A stretch of DNA of 64,000 nt from Cohnella kolymensis (GCF_000829465.1 NZ_JXAL01000021.1:41221-105220), one strand, 5' to 3'; counted from the first letter of the stretch, positions 34,594 to 44,880 are shown. Notes: generated from the letters alone by a model not told the origin. Translations and numbers: made by a program.

Positions 34594-37260
34594 CTAATTC
34601 ATGAACTGGCGGATTACCGTCTGCAGAATTCCACCGTTCAAGTAATATTCCACATCCACCAGACTATCCAGGCGCACCGTGACCTGAAATTCGGTTGCGG
34701 TATTGTCCTCTTTCACCGCCCGAATCCGAACGGAAATTCCCGGTGTGATCCCGTTCTCCAAATCCAGAATACCGAATACTTCCGTCCCGTCGAGCTGAAT
34801 GGTTTCGGCATTTTCCCCGTCTTTAAATTGCAGAGGCAGAACGCCCATGCCGACCAAGTTGCTGCGATGAATCCGTTCGAAGCTTTCAGCCAGCACAGCC
34901 TTTACACCCAGCAGATTCGTTCCTTTCGCGGCCCAATCTCTGGAGCTCCCGGTGCCGTATTCCTTGCCGGCGATGATTAACAGAGCCTGATTGTCGTCCT
35001 TATATTTCATCGCCGCATCATACACGGACAAGACTTCACCGGTCGGCAAATATGTCGTGTATCCGCCTTCTTTGCCACCGGCCAACTTGTTCCGAATGCG
35101 TATATTCGCGAATGTGCCCCTCATCATGACATGATGATTGCCGCGCCTCGTGCCGTACGAATTGAAGTCTTGGCGCGGAACGCCTTGGGATGTAAGCAGC
35201 AACCCCGCAGGACTGTCAGCGCCGATACTGCCGGCTGGTGAAATATGATCCGTGGTTATCGAATCTCCCAGCAGCAGCAGCGCTCTCAAGCTGCTGAGCT
35301 GTCGGCTTTCATCATTCGGCGCGAATTCTTTTTTAAAATATGGGGCTTCTTGAATATAGGTGGAATCCGGATCCCATTCATAGATGGTGCCTTCAGGCGC
35401 ATCGATCGCTGCCCATGTTTCATTGTCGAACACATGCTCATACTGATCGCGGAACAATTGCGGTTTTATGGCAGATGCGATGACCTGTTGAATTTCCTCC
35501 GCTGACGGCCATAACTCTCTCAAGTATACGGCTCGACCGCCGGCAGCCACACCGACAGGTTCGGCGTGCACATCGAAATTTACCGTGCCCGCTAAGGCAT
35601 AGGCTACGACAAGCGGCGGCGATGCCAAATAATTCGCCTTCACCAACGGATGAATCCGGCCCTCAAAGTTACGATTGCCGCTTAGGATTGACGCTACGAG
35701 CATCTGATTTTCCTTGATCGCCTCTTCCGTTTCCGGGGACAGGGCGCCGCTGTTGCCGCAGCAGACGGCACAGCCGTACCCGTCGACAAAAAATCCTAAC
35801 TGCTCCAAAGCATCCAACAATCCGGCCGCTTTGAGATATTCGGTTACGACGGTAGAACCCGGAGTTAAAGAGGCTTTCACATAGGACGGCTTGCTGAGAC
35901 CGCGCGACACCGCTTTTTTGGCAAGTAGGCCGGCAGCGATCATGACGGAAGGATTGGACGTGTTGGTGCAGCTTGTAATTGCGGCAAGCACGATAGAACC
36001 GGTTGCCAGCAGCTCACCGGTCGGCAGTACGACCTTCTTCTCCAGCTCTGCAGGAGGCATTCCGTACCCCCGGTCGGCCACAGCGTTAACGACACTATTC
36101 CGGAACGATGACTTCATATCGGCAAGCGGAACACGATCCTGCGGACGTTTGGGCCCCGCTACTGTGGGCTCTATCGTCGACAAGTCCAACTCGAATATTT
36201 CCGTAAATTCCGGATCGGCAGTTGTATCGGTACGGAAAAGCCCCTGCGCTTTATAATAAGCTTCAGCCAAAGGCACAACATCGTCTCTGCCTGTGAATCT
36301 CAAATATTCCATTGTAATGTCGTCCGTCGGGAAGAAGCCCATTGTCGCACCGTATTCAGGAGCCATATTGGCGATCGTTGCCCTGTCGGCCAATGGGATG
36401 TGCTTCAGACCCGGACCGAAAAATTCCACAAACTTGCCGACGACCGATTTTTTGCGCAGAAGATGGGTGATCGTTAAGGCCAGATCCGTTGCCGTCGTGC
36501 CTTCCGGCATGCTGCCTGTAAGCTTGATGCCCACAACTTCGGGAATGACAAAGTAAAGCGGCTGCCCCAGCATAGCCGCTTCAGCCTCTATGCCGCCAAC
36601 TCCCCAGCCGGCTGTACCCAATCCGTTGATCATGGGCGTGTGAGAATCCGTCCCGACCAGGGAATCGGGATAAACTTCAATGCTCCCGCCGTTTTCTTTG
36701 GTCATGACCGAGCTCGCCAACCGCTCCAGGTTCACTTGATGCACGATGCCCGACGCCGGAGGCACGACACGGAAATTATCGAATGCTTGCTGAGCCCAGC
36801 GAATAAACCGGTAACGTTCAAGATTCCGTTCATATTCCAATTTAAGATTATTGGAGAATGAGCTGCTATTCCCGGAATCTTCGATAATGACGGAGTGGTC
36901 GATGACCAAATCGACCGGGATCAGCGGATTGATCCGCGCAGGATCCCCGCCCGCTTCTCTGACCGCATCCCTCATGGCCGCGAGATCCACAATAGCGGGA
37001 ATGCCGGTAAAATCCTGGAACACGATTCGCGCCGGCTTAAAAGGGATCTCTTTCTTCCCCCATTGCGATGTCTTCCAATTGGCCAGCTGTTCGACATGCC
37101 GGTCGGTGATATGTTTGCCGTCGCATTGCCGGACAGCCGCTTCCAACAATATTTTGATAGAAAAGGGGAGCGCAGAAATATTCCCCGCACCGGCGCGCTC
37201 AAGAGCCGGCAGCGAGTAGTAAACATATTGTTTGCCGTCGACGTGAAGCGTTTCCTTCAT
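34594..37260 (-). CDS. Aconitase family hydratase in the methylcitrate operon
   Basis: This is an 888-residue AcnA/CitB-family [4Fe-4S] hydratase. Signature segments are FQDFTGIPAIVDLAAMRDA, GTDSHTPMINGLG, the first cluster cysteine in AAITSCTNTSNPSV, the other two in GYGCAVCCGNSGALSP, and RDWAAKGT in the swivel domain. Within a prpF-prpD-prpB operon it should hydrate 2-methylaconitate to 2-methylisocitrate, as AcnD or a promiscuous aconitase does. Sequence alone does not separate AcnD from AcnA. The ATG at 37260 has GGAGG 8 nt upstream; an ATG at 37275 overlaps that site. Confidence 0.88.
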   Translation of the reverse strand: MKETLHVDGKQYVYYSLPALERAGAGNISALPFSIKILLEAAVRQCDGKHITDRHVEQLANWKTSQWGKKEIPFKPARIVFQDFTGIPAIVDLAAMRDAVREAGGDPARINPLIPVDLVIDHSVIIEDSGNSSSFSNNLKLEYERNLERYRFIRWAQQAFDNFRVVPPASGIVHQVNLERLASSVMTKENGGSIEVYPDSLVGTDSHTPMINGLGTAGWGVGGIEAEAAMLGQPLYFVIPEVVGIKLTGSMPEGTTATDLALTITHLLRKKSVVGKFVEFFGPGLKHIPLADRATIANMAPEYGATMGFFPTDDITMEYLRFTGRDDVVPLAEAYYKAQGLFRTDTTADPEFTEIFELDLSTIEPTVAGPKRPQDRVPLADMKSSFRNSVVNAVADRGYGMPPAELEKKVVLPTGELLATGSIVLAAITSCTNTSNPSVMIAAGLLAKKAVSRGLSKPSYVKASLTPGSTVVTEYLKAAGLLDALEQLGFFVDGYGCAVCCGNSGALSPETEEAIKENQMLVASILSGNRNFEGRIHPLVKANYLASPPLVVAYALAGTVNFDVHAEPVGVAAGGRAVYLRELWPSAEEIQQVIASAIKPQLFRDQYEHVFDNETWAAIDAPEGTIYEWDPDSTYIQEAPYFKKEFAPNDESRQLSSLRALLLLGDSITTDHISPAGSIGADSPAGLLLTSQGVPRQDFNSYGTRRGNHHVMMRGTFANIRIRNKLAGGKEGGYTTYLPTGEVLSVYDAAMKYKDDNQALLIIAGKEYGTGSSRDWAAKGTNLLGVKAVLAESFERIHRSNLVGMGVLPLQFKDGENAETIQLDGTEVFGILDLENGITPGISVRIRAVKEDNTATEFQVTVRLDSLVDVEYYLNGGILQTVIRQFMN

Positions 37261-37290
37261 TCCGTACGCCTCCATGGCCCTCAGCCAGAG

Positions 37291-38193
37291 TTATTCGGGA
37301 TCCAGAACGGTTTTCGCAATCCTGTTATCCAAGTCTTCGTAATCGTAATACTTAATCGTTTCATATAACTCCTTGCGAGTCTGCATATCCTGAAGAGCAT
37401 CTCTCTGTGTTCCGGTATCGCGAATCAACCGGTATACATTTTCAATCGCTTTTGCCGCCACTCGAAGGGAAGTCACCGGGTAGATGACCATTTTGTACCC
37501 CCACTCTTGGAACTGCTCAGCGCTGTAATACGGCGTCTTGCCGAATTCCGTCATGTTAGCCAGCAGCGGAACCTGCACCTCTTGGGCGAATCTCTTGAAT
37601 TCATCTTCCGTCTGCAGCGCTTCCGGGAATATGGCGTCCGCGCCCGCCCTGACATAGTCCCGGGCCCTGTCGATCGCCGCGTCCATGCCTTCGTCCGCCT
37701 TGGCGTCGGTTCTGGCCACGATGACAATCCGGTCGCTTGCCTTCCTGGCCGCTTGGATTTTCTGCATCATCTCTTGTTTGGGCACCAGCTTTTTTCCGTT
37801 CAAATGTCCGCACTTCTTCGGCAGATCCTGATCCTCCATCTGGATGGCCGCCGCTCCTGCTTCTTCAATATCGCGCACGGTGCGTGTCACATTCAGCACG
37901 CTGCCGTATCCCGTATCGATGTCCACCAACAGAGGCAAGCCGGCCGCCCGCGTAATTTCACGGGTGCGTGCCGCAAGCTCCGTTAACGTAATCAAGCCTA
38001 GATCGGGCAGGCCCAAGCTTGCCGAGAAAGCGGCTCCGGACAGGTACATGGCCTCAAATCCCGCTTCTTTAGCCAGCAGTGCAGCCATCGCATCATGCGC
38101 TCCGGGCATCTGAATGATTCCCTCGTCCGATCCCAGTCTCCTGCGAAGACGGGATACAGGATCCTCTTCAGCATTTCGAACTAACCAGCTCAT
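37291..38193 (-). CDS. prpB: 2-methylisocitrate lyase
   Basis: This is a 300-residue isocitrate-lyase superfamily enzyme that splits 2-methylisocitrate into pyruvate and succinate in propionate degradation. The active-site loop signature KKCGH is present, with VDIDTGYGSVLNVTRTV, QMEDQDLPKKCGHLNGK and VIVARTDA. The ATG at 38193 has GGGAG 8 nt upstream. It lies 24 bp after prpD and 30 bp before the aconitase gene. Confidence 0.93.
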   Translation of the reverse strand: MSWLVRNAEEDPVSRLRRRLGSDEGIIQMPGAHDAMAALLAKEAGFEAMYLSGAAFSASLGLPDLGLITLTELAARTREITRAAGLPLLVDIDTGYGSVLNVTRTVRDIEEAGAAAIQMEDQDLPKKCGHLNGKKLVPKQEMMQKIQAARKASDRIVIVARTDAKADEGMDAAIDRARDYVRAGADAIFPEALQTEDEFKRFAQEVQVPLLANMTEFGKTPYYSAEQFQEWGYKMVIYPVTSLRVAAKAIENVYRLIRDTGTQRDALQDMQTRKELYETIKYYDYEDLDNRIAKTVLDPE

Positions 38194-38217
38194 TTGTTTG
38201 CTCCCCTCTCCCAAGAT

Positions 38218-39603
38218 TTAAGAGTTTATTTGAAAATGTTTGAATAACGCGGAATAGTCCGATTGATTCTCGAGCGACCAAATATGTTGGAGCCCTTGTT
38301 TCTGCTGCTCTTCTGTCAGGTAACCGTCCGTCAATCTCAAAAACTTCTTCTCGATTTGCTCATTCGACATCGGATTGCCGCTGTGACCCGCAGGGTGTTT
38401 GACAAGCTTCTTCAGCTTGCTGCCGTCGCGAAGGCTAATGGTAATTCGATTCGGATTGCCGTCCGGATAACCTGCGTTCATCTCGTCGGTTACTACCACC
38501 GTAATGATCGTCTTCAGCCGCTCCAGCGTTCGACTGTCAGCAAGACGCGCTGCCGAGAACGTCTCCAGATCGATTTTGTTATCTTCCAGCGCCGCCATTA
38601 CGATGTAAGGTAAGGAGTGGTCAGCGGTTTCTCTCGTTTTCGGTTCCCACTTCTGCTTGTCTTTGGCAAGCACATCATAAGCCAATTGGAACGTCTCAAT
38701 ATGGATCTGCTCGACATCGGACAAATCCTTAATCTGTTCGCGCAGCGCAAGCGCCGCTTCAATGGCGCTCTGGGTCATATACTCAACCGCCCAGTTTTTC
38801 ACATAGGTGATGGTAATCCGGTCTGGGCTGTCATTGTCTGCCAGCTTCGCCACAACGCTCTCCGGGTTCAGCTTTTGATTCAGCATCAGATAATTGACGC
38901 CCATCGTCCCTTCAAAAGGCTCATACGGCCCTTTCATTCCGCACTCGGCGAGCTGCAACGCAAAAACAGCGTTCCGCGCCGCATTGGCCGCCGCCGCTCC
39001 TTTCCACATGGAAATCTCCCCGTTGCGCGTCTGGCGCATGGCTGCGTGCGGTACAATGGCTAACGCCAAAGCCTGCTCCGTCTCATCGACGGAAAGACCG
39101 AGCAGATTGGCGCCCCCGACGACTGTGGCAACGGTGATGTAGTTGACATGATCCCATCCGTTGGATTTGAGGCTCGCTTCATCGCAGAAAATTACACCGA
39201 TCTCATATGCTGCGGCTATGGCGGCGATCAATCGCTTGGTTGAGATTCCCCGTTCCTCGGCCAGCGCGATCAAAGGGGCGATGACGTCGCTCGGGTGAAG
39301 CGGTTCTATCGATAAATAGGTATCGTTATAATCCAGATACCGGATGGCCGTGCCGTTGGCGAATGCGGCGATATCGGCCGGGGCTTTTCGGCCTGAACCG
39401 ATGATGGTCGCTCCCTTGTCGTTGATGTAACGGTCCGCAAGTTTTCTTGCGGCTGCGGAGGCATCCTCGTCATAGCCTGAGATCAAGCAGCCGATCGTGT
39501 CGATCACCCTGCGTTTGACCTCCGAGATGGTTCGTTCGGTTAGAGTGTCATAACTTACCCGCGCTGCAAATTGTGCCAAAGCTTTCGTGATTCGATCCGA
39601 CAT
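38218..39603 (-). CDS. prpD: 2-methylcitrate dehydratase (MmgE/PrpD family)
   Basis: This is a 461-residue MmgE/PrpD-family dehydratase that turns 2-methylcitrate into 2-methylaconitate. Family features include GCLISGYDEDASAAARKLA, FANGTAIRYLDYNDTYLSIEPLHPSDVIAPLIALAE (with the H-P-S/D motif), AMRQTRNGEISMWKGAAAANAARNAV and KHPAGHSGNPMSNEQIEKKF. The ATG follows GGGAGG. It is the second operon gene, after prpF. Confidence 0.93.
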   Translation of the reverse strand: MSDRITKALAQFAARVSYDTLTERTISEVKRRVIDTIGCLISGYDEDASAAARKLADRYINDKGATIIGSGRKAPADIAAFANGTAIRYLDYNDTYLSIEPLHPSDVIAPLIALAEERGISTKRLIAAIAAAYEIGVIFCDEASLKSNGWDHVNYITVATVVGGANLLGLSVDETEQALALAIVPHAAMRQTRNGEISMWKGAAAANAARNAVFALQLAECGMKGPYEPFEGTMGVNYLMLNQKLNPESVVAKLADNDSPDRITITYVKNWAVEYMTQSAIEAALALREQIKDLSDVEQIHIETFQLAYDVLAKDKQKWEPKTRETADHSLPYIVMAALEDNKIDLETFSAARLADSRTLERLKTIITVVVTDEMNAGYPDGNPNRITISLRDGSKLKKLVKHPAGHSGNPMSNEQIEKKFLRLTDGYLTEEQQKQGLQHIWSLENQSDYSALFKHFQINS

Positions 39604-39627
39604 TCGAAGGCCTCCCCATCGTATAAG

Positions 39628-40770
39628 TTAATCCGGAACATACAAATCGCCTTTCATGATTCTGCGTGCCGTCCTTTCCAATCCGACAAAAGCCACATCG
39701 TTTCCTTCGTCAACAAGCGCCGCCCGCACTTCGGCCACTCCATCCGGATGGCCGATTCGAACGATACGTTCCCTGCAGCCCGGCTCGATCGAAGTCAGCT
39801 GATTCGGAATGGTGCCCGGCAGAAGCACGGCGGCGGCAAGATTATATAAACCGCTTCCTGCAAAGGTGCGGTGGAACCGTCCCATGGACACCATCTTGGC
39901 GACAATATCCACCTCGTCCCGCCGAATCGTTTGTCCTGACGAAGTGATATAATCTTGCGGTTCCGCTACGATGGCAACCTTAGGAACAGCCGGCGCCAGT
40001 CTTGCGGTCTCGAGAGTCGCTTCCATTCCGGAGCGAACCGCCATTTCCCTGCGCATGGATTCAAGTTGATCCAACAAAAGTTTGTTCTCTGACAGCACAC
40101 TGTTAGGTTCCGTTCCGGTGAGACCGAGCGACGCAGCCGACACATATACGAACGGGTTCACAACATCTACAAAAGAAAGCTCAATCGTGTCCGAGTCTGC
40201 CGTCATAGACAATCTCGATCCCAGCGGCAGTGTTGCCCCTGTTTTACCGCCGCCCGGAGTGAGAATGTCGACGGTATATTTCGCTCCAGTCGTAACGAGG
40301 CCGGGCATCAGATAGTCACCGGCCACTCTCGCCTTACCGCCGGTAACGGGCACCTGCAGCTTGATCATTTTTCCGATATTCGTATTAAAAGCGGTAACCT
40401 GTGCAAATTGGTTTACAGAGTCGACCTCAACCAACCCTTCATCCACGGCGAATGCCCCGACTGCAGCCATCAGATTGCCGCAGGTACCTTTGTCATCCGC
40501 TACTTTTTCACCGATTCCGATCTGATAGAACGTATAATCCACATCTGCCCCGGCTGCAGAAGGCGGGGAAATGACGACCACTTTGCTCGTATGGGATGTC
40601 CCGCTCCCCAATCCATTGATTTGGCTCGGATTAGAGGCGTCGATCCCCTCAAAAAATACTATATTCCGCTCATGGATGTCTTCCGGCAGATCTTTCTTGT
40701 GAAAAAAAAATTCCCCGGCTGGTGCCCCCGCGATAGATCGCACAAGGTATGGAACGCTGCGAAATAGCAA
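39628..40770 (-). CDS. prpF: PrpF-like 2-methylaconitate isomerase (divergent)
   Basis: This is a 380-residue PrpF-family protein with a diaminopimelate-epimerase-like double fold. It has GLGSGTSHTSKVVVIS (with the lysine of the family's SK segment), the cysteine-containing GTCGNLMAAVGAFA, and the C-terminal RTARRIMKGDLYVPD. The usual N-terminal RGGTSKG is replaced by RSIAGAPAGE. PrpF isomerises the 2-methylaconitate made by AcnD-type enzymes. The first gene of the operon, it starts at a TTG 4 nt after GAGGAGG, behind a cre-like site. Confidence 0.82.
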   Translation of the reverse strand: MLFRSVPYLVRSIAGAPAGEFFFHKKDLPEDIHERNIVFFEGIDASNPSQINGLGSGTSHTSKVVVISPPSAAGADVDYTFYQIGIGEKVADDKGTCGNLMAAVGAFAVDEGLVEVDSVNQFAQVTAFNTNIGKMIKLQVPVTGGKARVAGDYLMPGLVTTGAKYTVDILTPGGGKTGATLPLGSRLSMTADSDTIELSFVDVVNPFVYVSAASLGLTGTEPNSVLSENKLLLDQLESMRREMAVRSGMEATLETARLAPAVPKVAIVAEPQDYITSSGQTIRRDEVDIVAKMVSMGRFHRTFAGSGLYNLAAAVLLPGTIPNQLTSIEPGCRERIVRIGHPDGVAEVRAALVDEGNDVAFVGLERTARRIMKGDLYVPD

Positions 40771-40805
40771 TCTCCTCCTCAGTATATAGTAAAGAAACCT
40801 TCTGT

Positions 40806-40819
40806 TGACAGCGCTTTCG
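40806..40819. promoter_or_regulatory. Candidate cre (CcpA) site upstream of prpF
   Basis: On the minus strand the sequence CGAAAGCGCTGTCA matches the cre consensus TGWAANCGNTNWCA with one mismatch at the first base. It sits 36-49 bp upstream of the prpF start, a position where CcpA binding would block transcription. This is a sequence match only. Confidence 0.5.
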
Positions 40820-40836
40820 TTAAGTCTCCAATCCTG

Positions 40837-41325
40837 TCACGGCAAAAGCTTTTCCATAATCATAACATCAACGTAATTCCCGTCCAGGATCCCTTGGTTC
40901 ACAAACGTCCCGACCTCCCGGTAACCGGCTTTTCTGTATAGCCCCTGGCCCAGTGAGTTGAATGGGAAAGTAAAAAGGACAAGTTTATAGAAGTTGTACT
41001 GTTTAGCTGTGTCTTCTAAATACCGGAGCAGTTTGTGTCCGATGCCCCTTCCCCGGAAATCCCTGTGTATGTAAACCGATACGTCGCCGACCCCGTCATA
41101 CGCGCGGCGTGCGGAATAGGGATTAATCGAAGCCCAACCTTTGATCTCACCGCCCTCTTCAGCTGCAATCACAGCATATCTTTCTTGGCGACTGTTAAAC
41201 CAGTTAGACATGTATTCCTCTGTTTTTCGATCCTGTTCCAGAGTGGCGATCCGATCCTCGATTCCCTGATTATAAATCTCTTGTATCGCCTTTATATCGG
41301 CCTCTGTTGCTCTGCGGACGTTCAA
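40837..41325 (-). CDS. GNAT N-acetyltransferase, phosphinothricin/arsinothricin-type
   Basis: This is a GNAT acetyltransferase of about 162 residues. The acetyl-CoA-binding motif is DVSVYIHRDFRGRGIGHKLLRYL, with the typical IYNQGIEDRIATLE, KGWASINPYSARRAYDG and YRKAGYREVGTF of the PAT/ArsN1/MddA group that acetylates phosphinothricin-like or methionine-sulfone-like compounds. TTG at 41325 has GGAG 7 nt upstream; the ATG at 41331 lies too close to the same site. It stands upstream of prpF, likely as a separate unit. Confidence 0.85.
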   Translation of the reverse strand: MNVRRATEADIKAIQEIYNQGIEDRIATLEQDRKTEEYMSNWFNSRQERYAVIAAEEGGEIKGWASINPYSARRAYDGVGDVSVYIHRDFRGRGIGHKLLRYLEDTAKQYNFYKLVLFTFPFNSLGQGLYRKAGYREVGTFVNQGILDGNYVDVMIMEKLLP

Positions 41326-41533
41326 AAGCATTCTCCTTTCGTACGTAACTGCAACTGCACATATACAAACTTTACCACCATTTTAGCGCGAACGGTCCAT
41401 AAATTTAGGACTTTTAGAATTGATAGGAATATGTTGCCAATGGGTATTAAATTCGTAAGGTGGTTGGTTACTTGCTTCAGCTATGTGATCAATCGCCCTT
41501 TTTCTTTGATTTCAGTTCATAGGGAGGAAAACA

Positions 41534-44009
41534 ATGAAGATCAAATCACTGTTGCTTGCTGTCATTCTCATCATCTCAACAATTGCCGGATCAGTGTCAT
41601 CCGCAGGCGCGGTTACGGACAGCGTCACAGCCAAAATCGATGCCAAACTCACTGAAGCCCTCAGCAAAGCTGCAGGACCGGTTGAGGCAATTGTTACATT
41701 CAGAGGCAGCGGCGCACCGGCCAAAGAGCAGGTGGACTTACTCAAGCAAGCTGGAATCCAGTCGGGCATGACTTTACAATCATTGCCGATGGCCGGTGTG
41801 ATTGTCACAGCCGACCAGGTGGAGCAGCTGTCGAAACAGCCTCAAGTGCGTTCTATCTATTTGAACAAAAAATTAGAGTACTACAACTATGACGCTACAG
41901 CGCTGACAGGCGTTGACCGGGTGCGCGCAGACGCGGCCATGACCAAGCAGAATAACGGCTTGCCTGTATCCGGTAAAGGTGTAACCGTAGTTGTGAATGA
42001 CAGCGGCGTTGACGGTACACATAGAGATATCGAATATGGAAAGCACTTGGTGGAAAATGCCACCGGAGCGACGAATCTTCACGCTCTAAGCGACCTGCTG
42101 CCGATCACCTACTTGGAAGGTGTACCGAATACGGACAGCAACTCGGGTCATGGTACACATGTTGCCGGAACCGTAGGCGGAACGGGAGCCATGTCGGCAG
42201 GAAAATATGAGGGTGTTGCGCCGGGGGCCGATCTTGTAGGATACGGCTCGGGAGCCGCTCTATTGATTTTGGATGCCGTCGGCGGATTTGATTACGCACT
42301 GACGAATCAGAACCGTTTCGGAGTCCGAGTGATCACTAATTCTTGGGGGTCTTCAGGCGGCTTTGATCCCGAGGATCCGGTGAACGTCGCAAGCAAGCTG
42401 GCGTATGACCGCGGCATTGTCGTAACGTTCGCGGCCGGGAATGAGGGGCCCGGTGAAGATACTCATAACCCATATGCCAGCGCCTTGGGTAATCTCGGTG
42501 GCTGCAGGAGACAAACAAGGGAAATTGGCTGATTTCTCATCTCGCGGCGTAAAAAATGGCGGTGGCACATTCACGATGGATGGCGAAACCTGGACTTGGG
42601 AGGATCGGCCTACGATTACAGCTCCCGGTGTAGATATCATCTCCACTCGTGTTCTCGCTCCTGTCTCTTCGTTAGCCGTTGCCGATGATGTGAATCAGAT
42701 CGAGCCTGCGTACCTTCCTTTCTATACCTTGATGAGCGGAACGTCCATGGCAACCCCGCATCTAGCCGGGATTGTCGCTTTGATGCTGGAAGCAAATCCG
42801 GCTCTGTCTCCTGCGGAAGTGAAACGCATTCTGCAAGATACGGCTACGAATATGCCTGGAATGGAGCCTTGGGAAGCCGGCGCGGGTTATGTGAACGCTT
42901 ATGCTGCCGTGGATCGCGCTTTCCACGAACAAAGCTATGGGAAGACGGTTAATCTTTTCAGAACCTTTAACAGCAATGCTGCCGTCTCGGCAACACGGAC
43001 ACCCTTCACGGTCAATTATAGTCCTGTCACCTTAACCTCTAACAGCTATCCTTTTACCGTCCCATCCGGATTAACCGAGCTGGCTGCAAGGGTGGACGCG
43101 GCCGGCATATTGGACTCGGGAAATCCCGTAAACTTGGTGCTGATCGCTCCGGACGGAACCGAGTACAGCTCCGGTGTGAATCTGCTGTTTCCCCTTTACT
43201 ATGATCGTACGGTTTCAGTAACCTCGCCTATTCCGGGCAGCTGGACGGCAGAAATTCGCGGTTTGCGGGGGGATGAGCTGAATCCGACTACTGGAGCCGG
43301 TTTGCCGGAAGACATTCCCGGAACGCTAACCTTCAAGACCGCAGGTGATTTCACAGGACTGGACGATATTCAGGGCAACCCGGCGGAAGCCGCGATCAAG
43401 CTGGCTGTGAACGAACGTCTGGTAGATGGCTACTCGGATAGAAGCTTTAAGCCGGGCCAAATCATTACCCGTAAAGAACTGGCCAATTACCTGGTCATGG
43501 GTGCGGAAATCCGGCAATTCTTACCGAGGGACGGTACTGCGAGCTTTAGCGACGTAAGCGCAGAGGATCTTCCTTTTGTGGAAGCGGTCACCGCCAAAGG
43601 ATCTGCAATGAGAGACGGCCGGCAAATCCAAAAAGGGGTAATGACACCCTCGGCAGCCGGGGTTTTTGCTCCTGACGCTGCGGTGCGGCGCGTAGACCTG
43701 GCCTACTCTTTGGTACAAAGTCTTGGCCTGCAGCAGCAGGCATTAGACAAAAACTCCTCCGATGTTACCGTACAATACGGCGATCAGCGAATCGCGATTG
43801 AGGATGCCGGTGACATTCCCGCCGAATTAAGAGGATATGTACAGTTGGCGTTGGATCTAAATATTTTGAACGCGTATTTCAAAGTTACACAGGGTCCATA
43901 TGATCTAAAACCCACCGTACACGCCGCTTTCAAGCCGAACCAGAAGGTGACCCGAGGCGATTACGCAGTGGCGGCAACACGCTTCTACACGGCTTATCTA
44001 ATGCCGTAG
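41534..44009 (+). CDS. SLH-anchored subtilisin-like serine protease (frameshifted)
   Basis: This is a secreted S8 peptidase of about 825 residues when joined. A signal peptide (SLLLAVILIISTIAGSVSSAGA) and an I9-like prodomain (VEAIVTFRGSG) precede the catalytic triad: Asp in VVVNDSGVDGTH, His in SGHGTHVAGT and Ser in MSGTSMATPHLAG, with oxyanion Asn in AAGNEG. A pre-peptidase-like beta domain follows, then S-layer homology repeats (AIKLAVNERLVDGYSDRSFKPGQIITRKELA and a later copy) for cell-wall anchoring. The frame breaks near 42490, between NPYAS and PWVISVAAG. Loss of GC from GCGCGC, or a +1, explains it. The ATG follows GGGAGG. Confidence 0.85.
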
Positions 44010-44021
44010 CTAAGCAAATTA

Positions 44022-44055
44022 AAAACGAACTAGGTCATCGGCCTAGTTCGTTTTC
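44022..44055. terminator. Terminator after the subtilisin gene
   Basis: AAAACGAACTAGG and CCTAGTTCGTTTT form a 13-bp stem around TCATCGG, ending in TTTT. Confidence 0.88.
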
Positions 44056-44165
44056 ATTTATTACAATTTCAGGATATTCTCCTTGTAATTACTATTGTAT
44101 ATATACTTACAAAAAGTTATTATACATACTGTCACAATACAAGCACAAAAGGAGACTTACACATC

Positions 44166-44801
44166 ATGGCAACAGTCTTGTACATTACCGCACATCCTCA
44201 CGACCATGAGGCTTCATACAGTATGGCAGTAGGCAAAGAGTTTATCGACGCCTATCGTGCATCCCATCCCTCAGATGAGGTCAAAGTGCTCGATCTTTAT
44301 AAAATGGATTTGCCGCAGATCGACGCCGACGTATTCAGCGGCTGGGGCAAATTGCGCTCGGGTTCTTCTTTTGATGAGCTTTCCGAATCCGAGAAAGCCA
44401 AAGTGGTCCGGCTGGGCGAAATCGTTGACCAATATGTGGCGGCGGACAAATACGTATATGTATCGCCCATGTGGAACTTCTCTTTTCCACCCGTATTGAA
44501 AGCTTATATCGATGCGATCTGCGTCGCCGGCAAAACGTTCAAATACACCGAGCAAGGCGCCGTCGGATTGCTTTCCGATAAAAAAGCGATTCACATCCAG
44601 GCGAGGGGCGGCATTTACTCCGAAGGACCTGCTGCCGGATTCGAAAGCGGCCACAGCTATCTGCAAAAAATCATGCAGTTTCACGGCGTGCCGTCTTTCA
44701 AAGGTATCTTTGTAGAAGGCATGGCGGCCATGCCTGATCAAGCGGCATCCATTAAGGAAAAGGCCATCGCGCAAGCGCGTGAGGCTGCAAAAAACTTCTA
44801 A
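44166..44801 (+). CDS. azoR: FMN-dependent NADH-azoreductase
   Basis: This is a 211-residue flavodoxin-fold quinone/azo reductase. AzoR-family segments are [48 protein letters not shown] (FMN-binding MWN) and [13 protein letters not shown]. It reduces quinones by two electrons, avoiding semiquinone radicals, and fits with the MhqO/MhqD-like genes at 56-58 kb. ATG at 44166 has AAAGGAG upstream. Confidence 0.9.
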   Translation: MATVLYITAHPHDHEASYSMAVGKEFIDAYRASHPSDEVKVLDLYKMDLPQIDADVFSGWGKLRSGSSFDELSESEKAKVVRLGEIVDQYVAADKYVYVSPMWNFSFPPVLKAYIDAICVAGKTFKYTEQGAVGLLSDKKAIHIQARGGIYSEGPAAGFESGHSYLQKIMQFHGVPSFKGIFVEGMAAMPDQAASIKEKAIAQAREAAKNF

Positions 44802-44830
44802 ACCGAACAGGTGCCGAGTGAGATAAGTAA

Positions 44831-44878
44831 AGGGCAGTCCCCAAGGTCGTTTGACGACTCTCGGGACTGCCCTGTTTT
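44831..44878. terminator. Bidirectional terminator
   Basis: AGGGCAGTCCC pairs with GGGACTGCCCT, with an inner GTCG/CGAC stem, followed by GTTTTC. It lies between azoR and the convergent 53-residue ORF. Confidence 0.85.
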
Positions 44879-44880
44879 CA

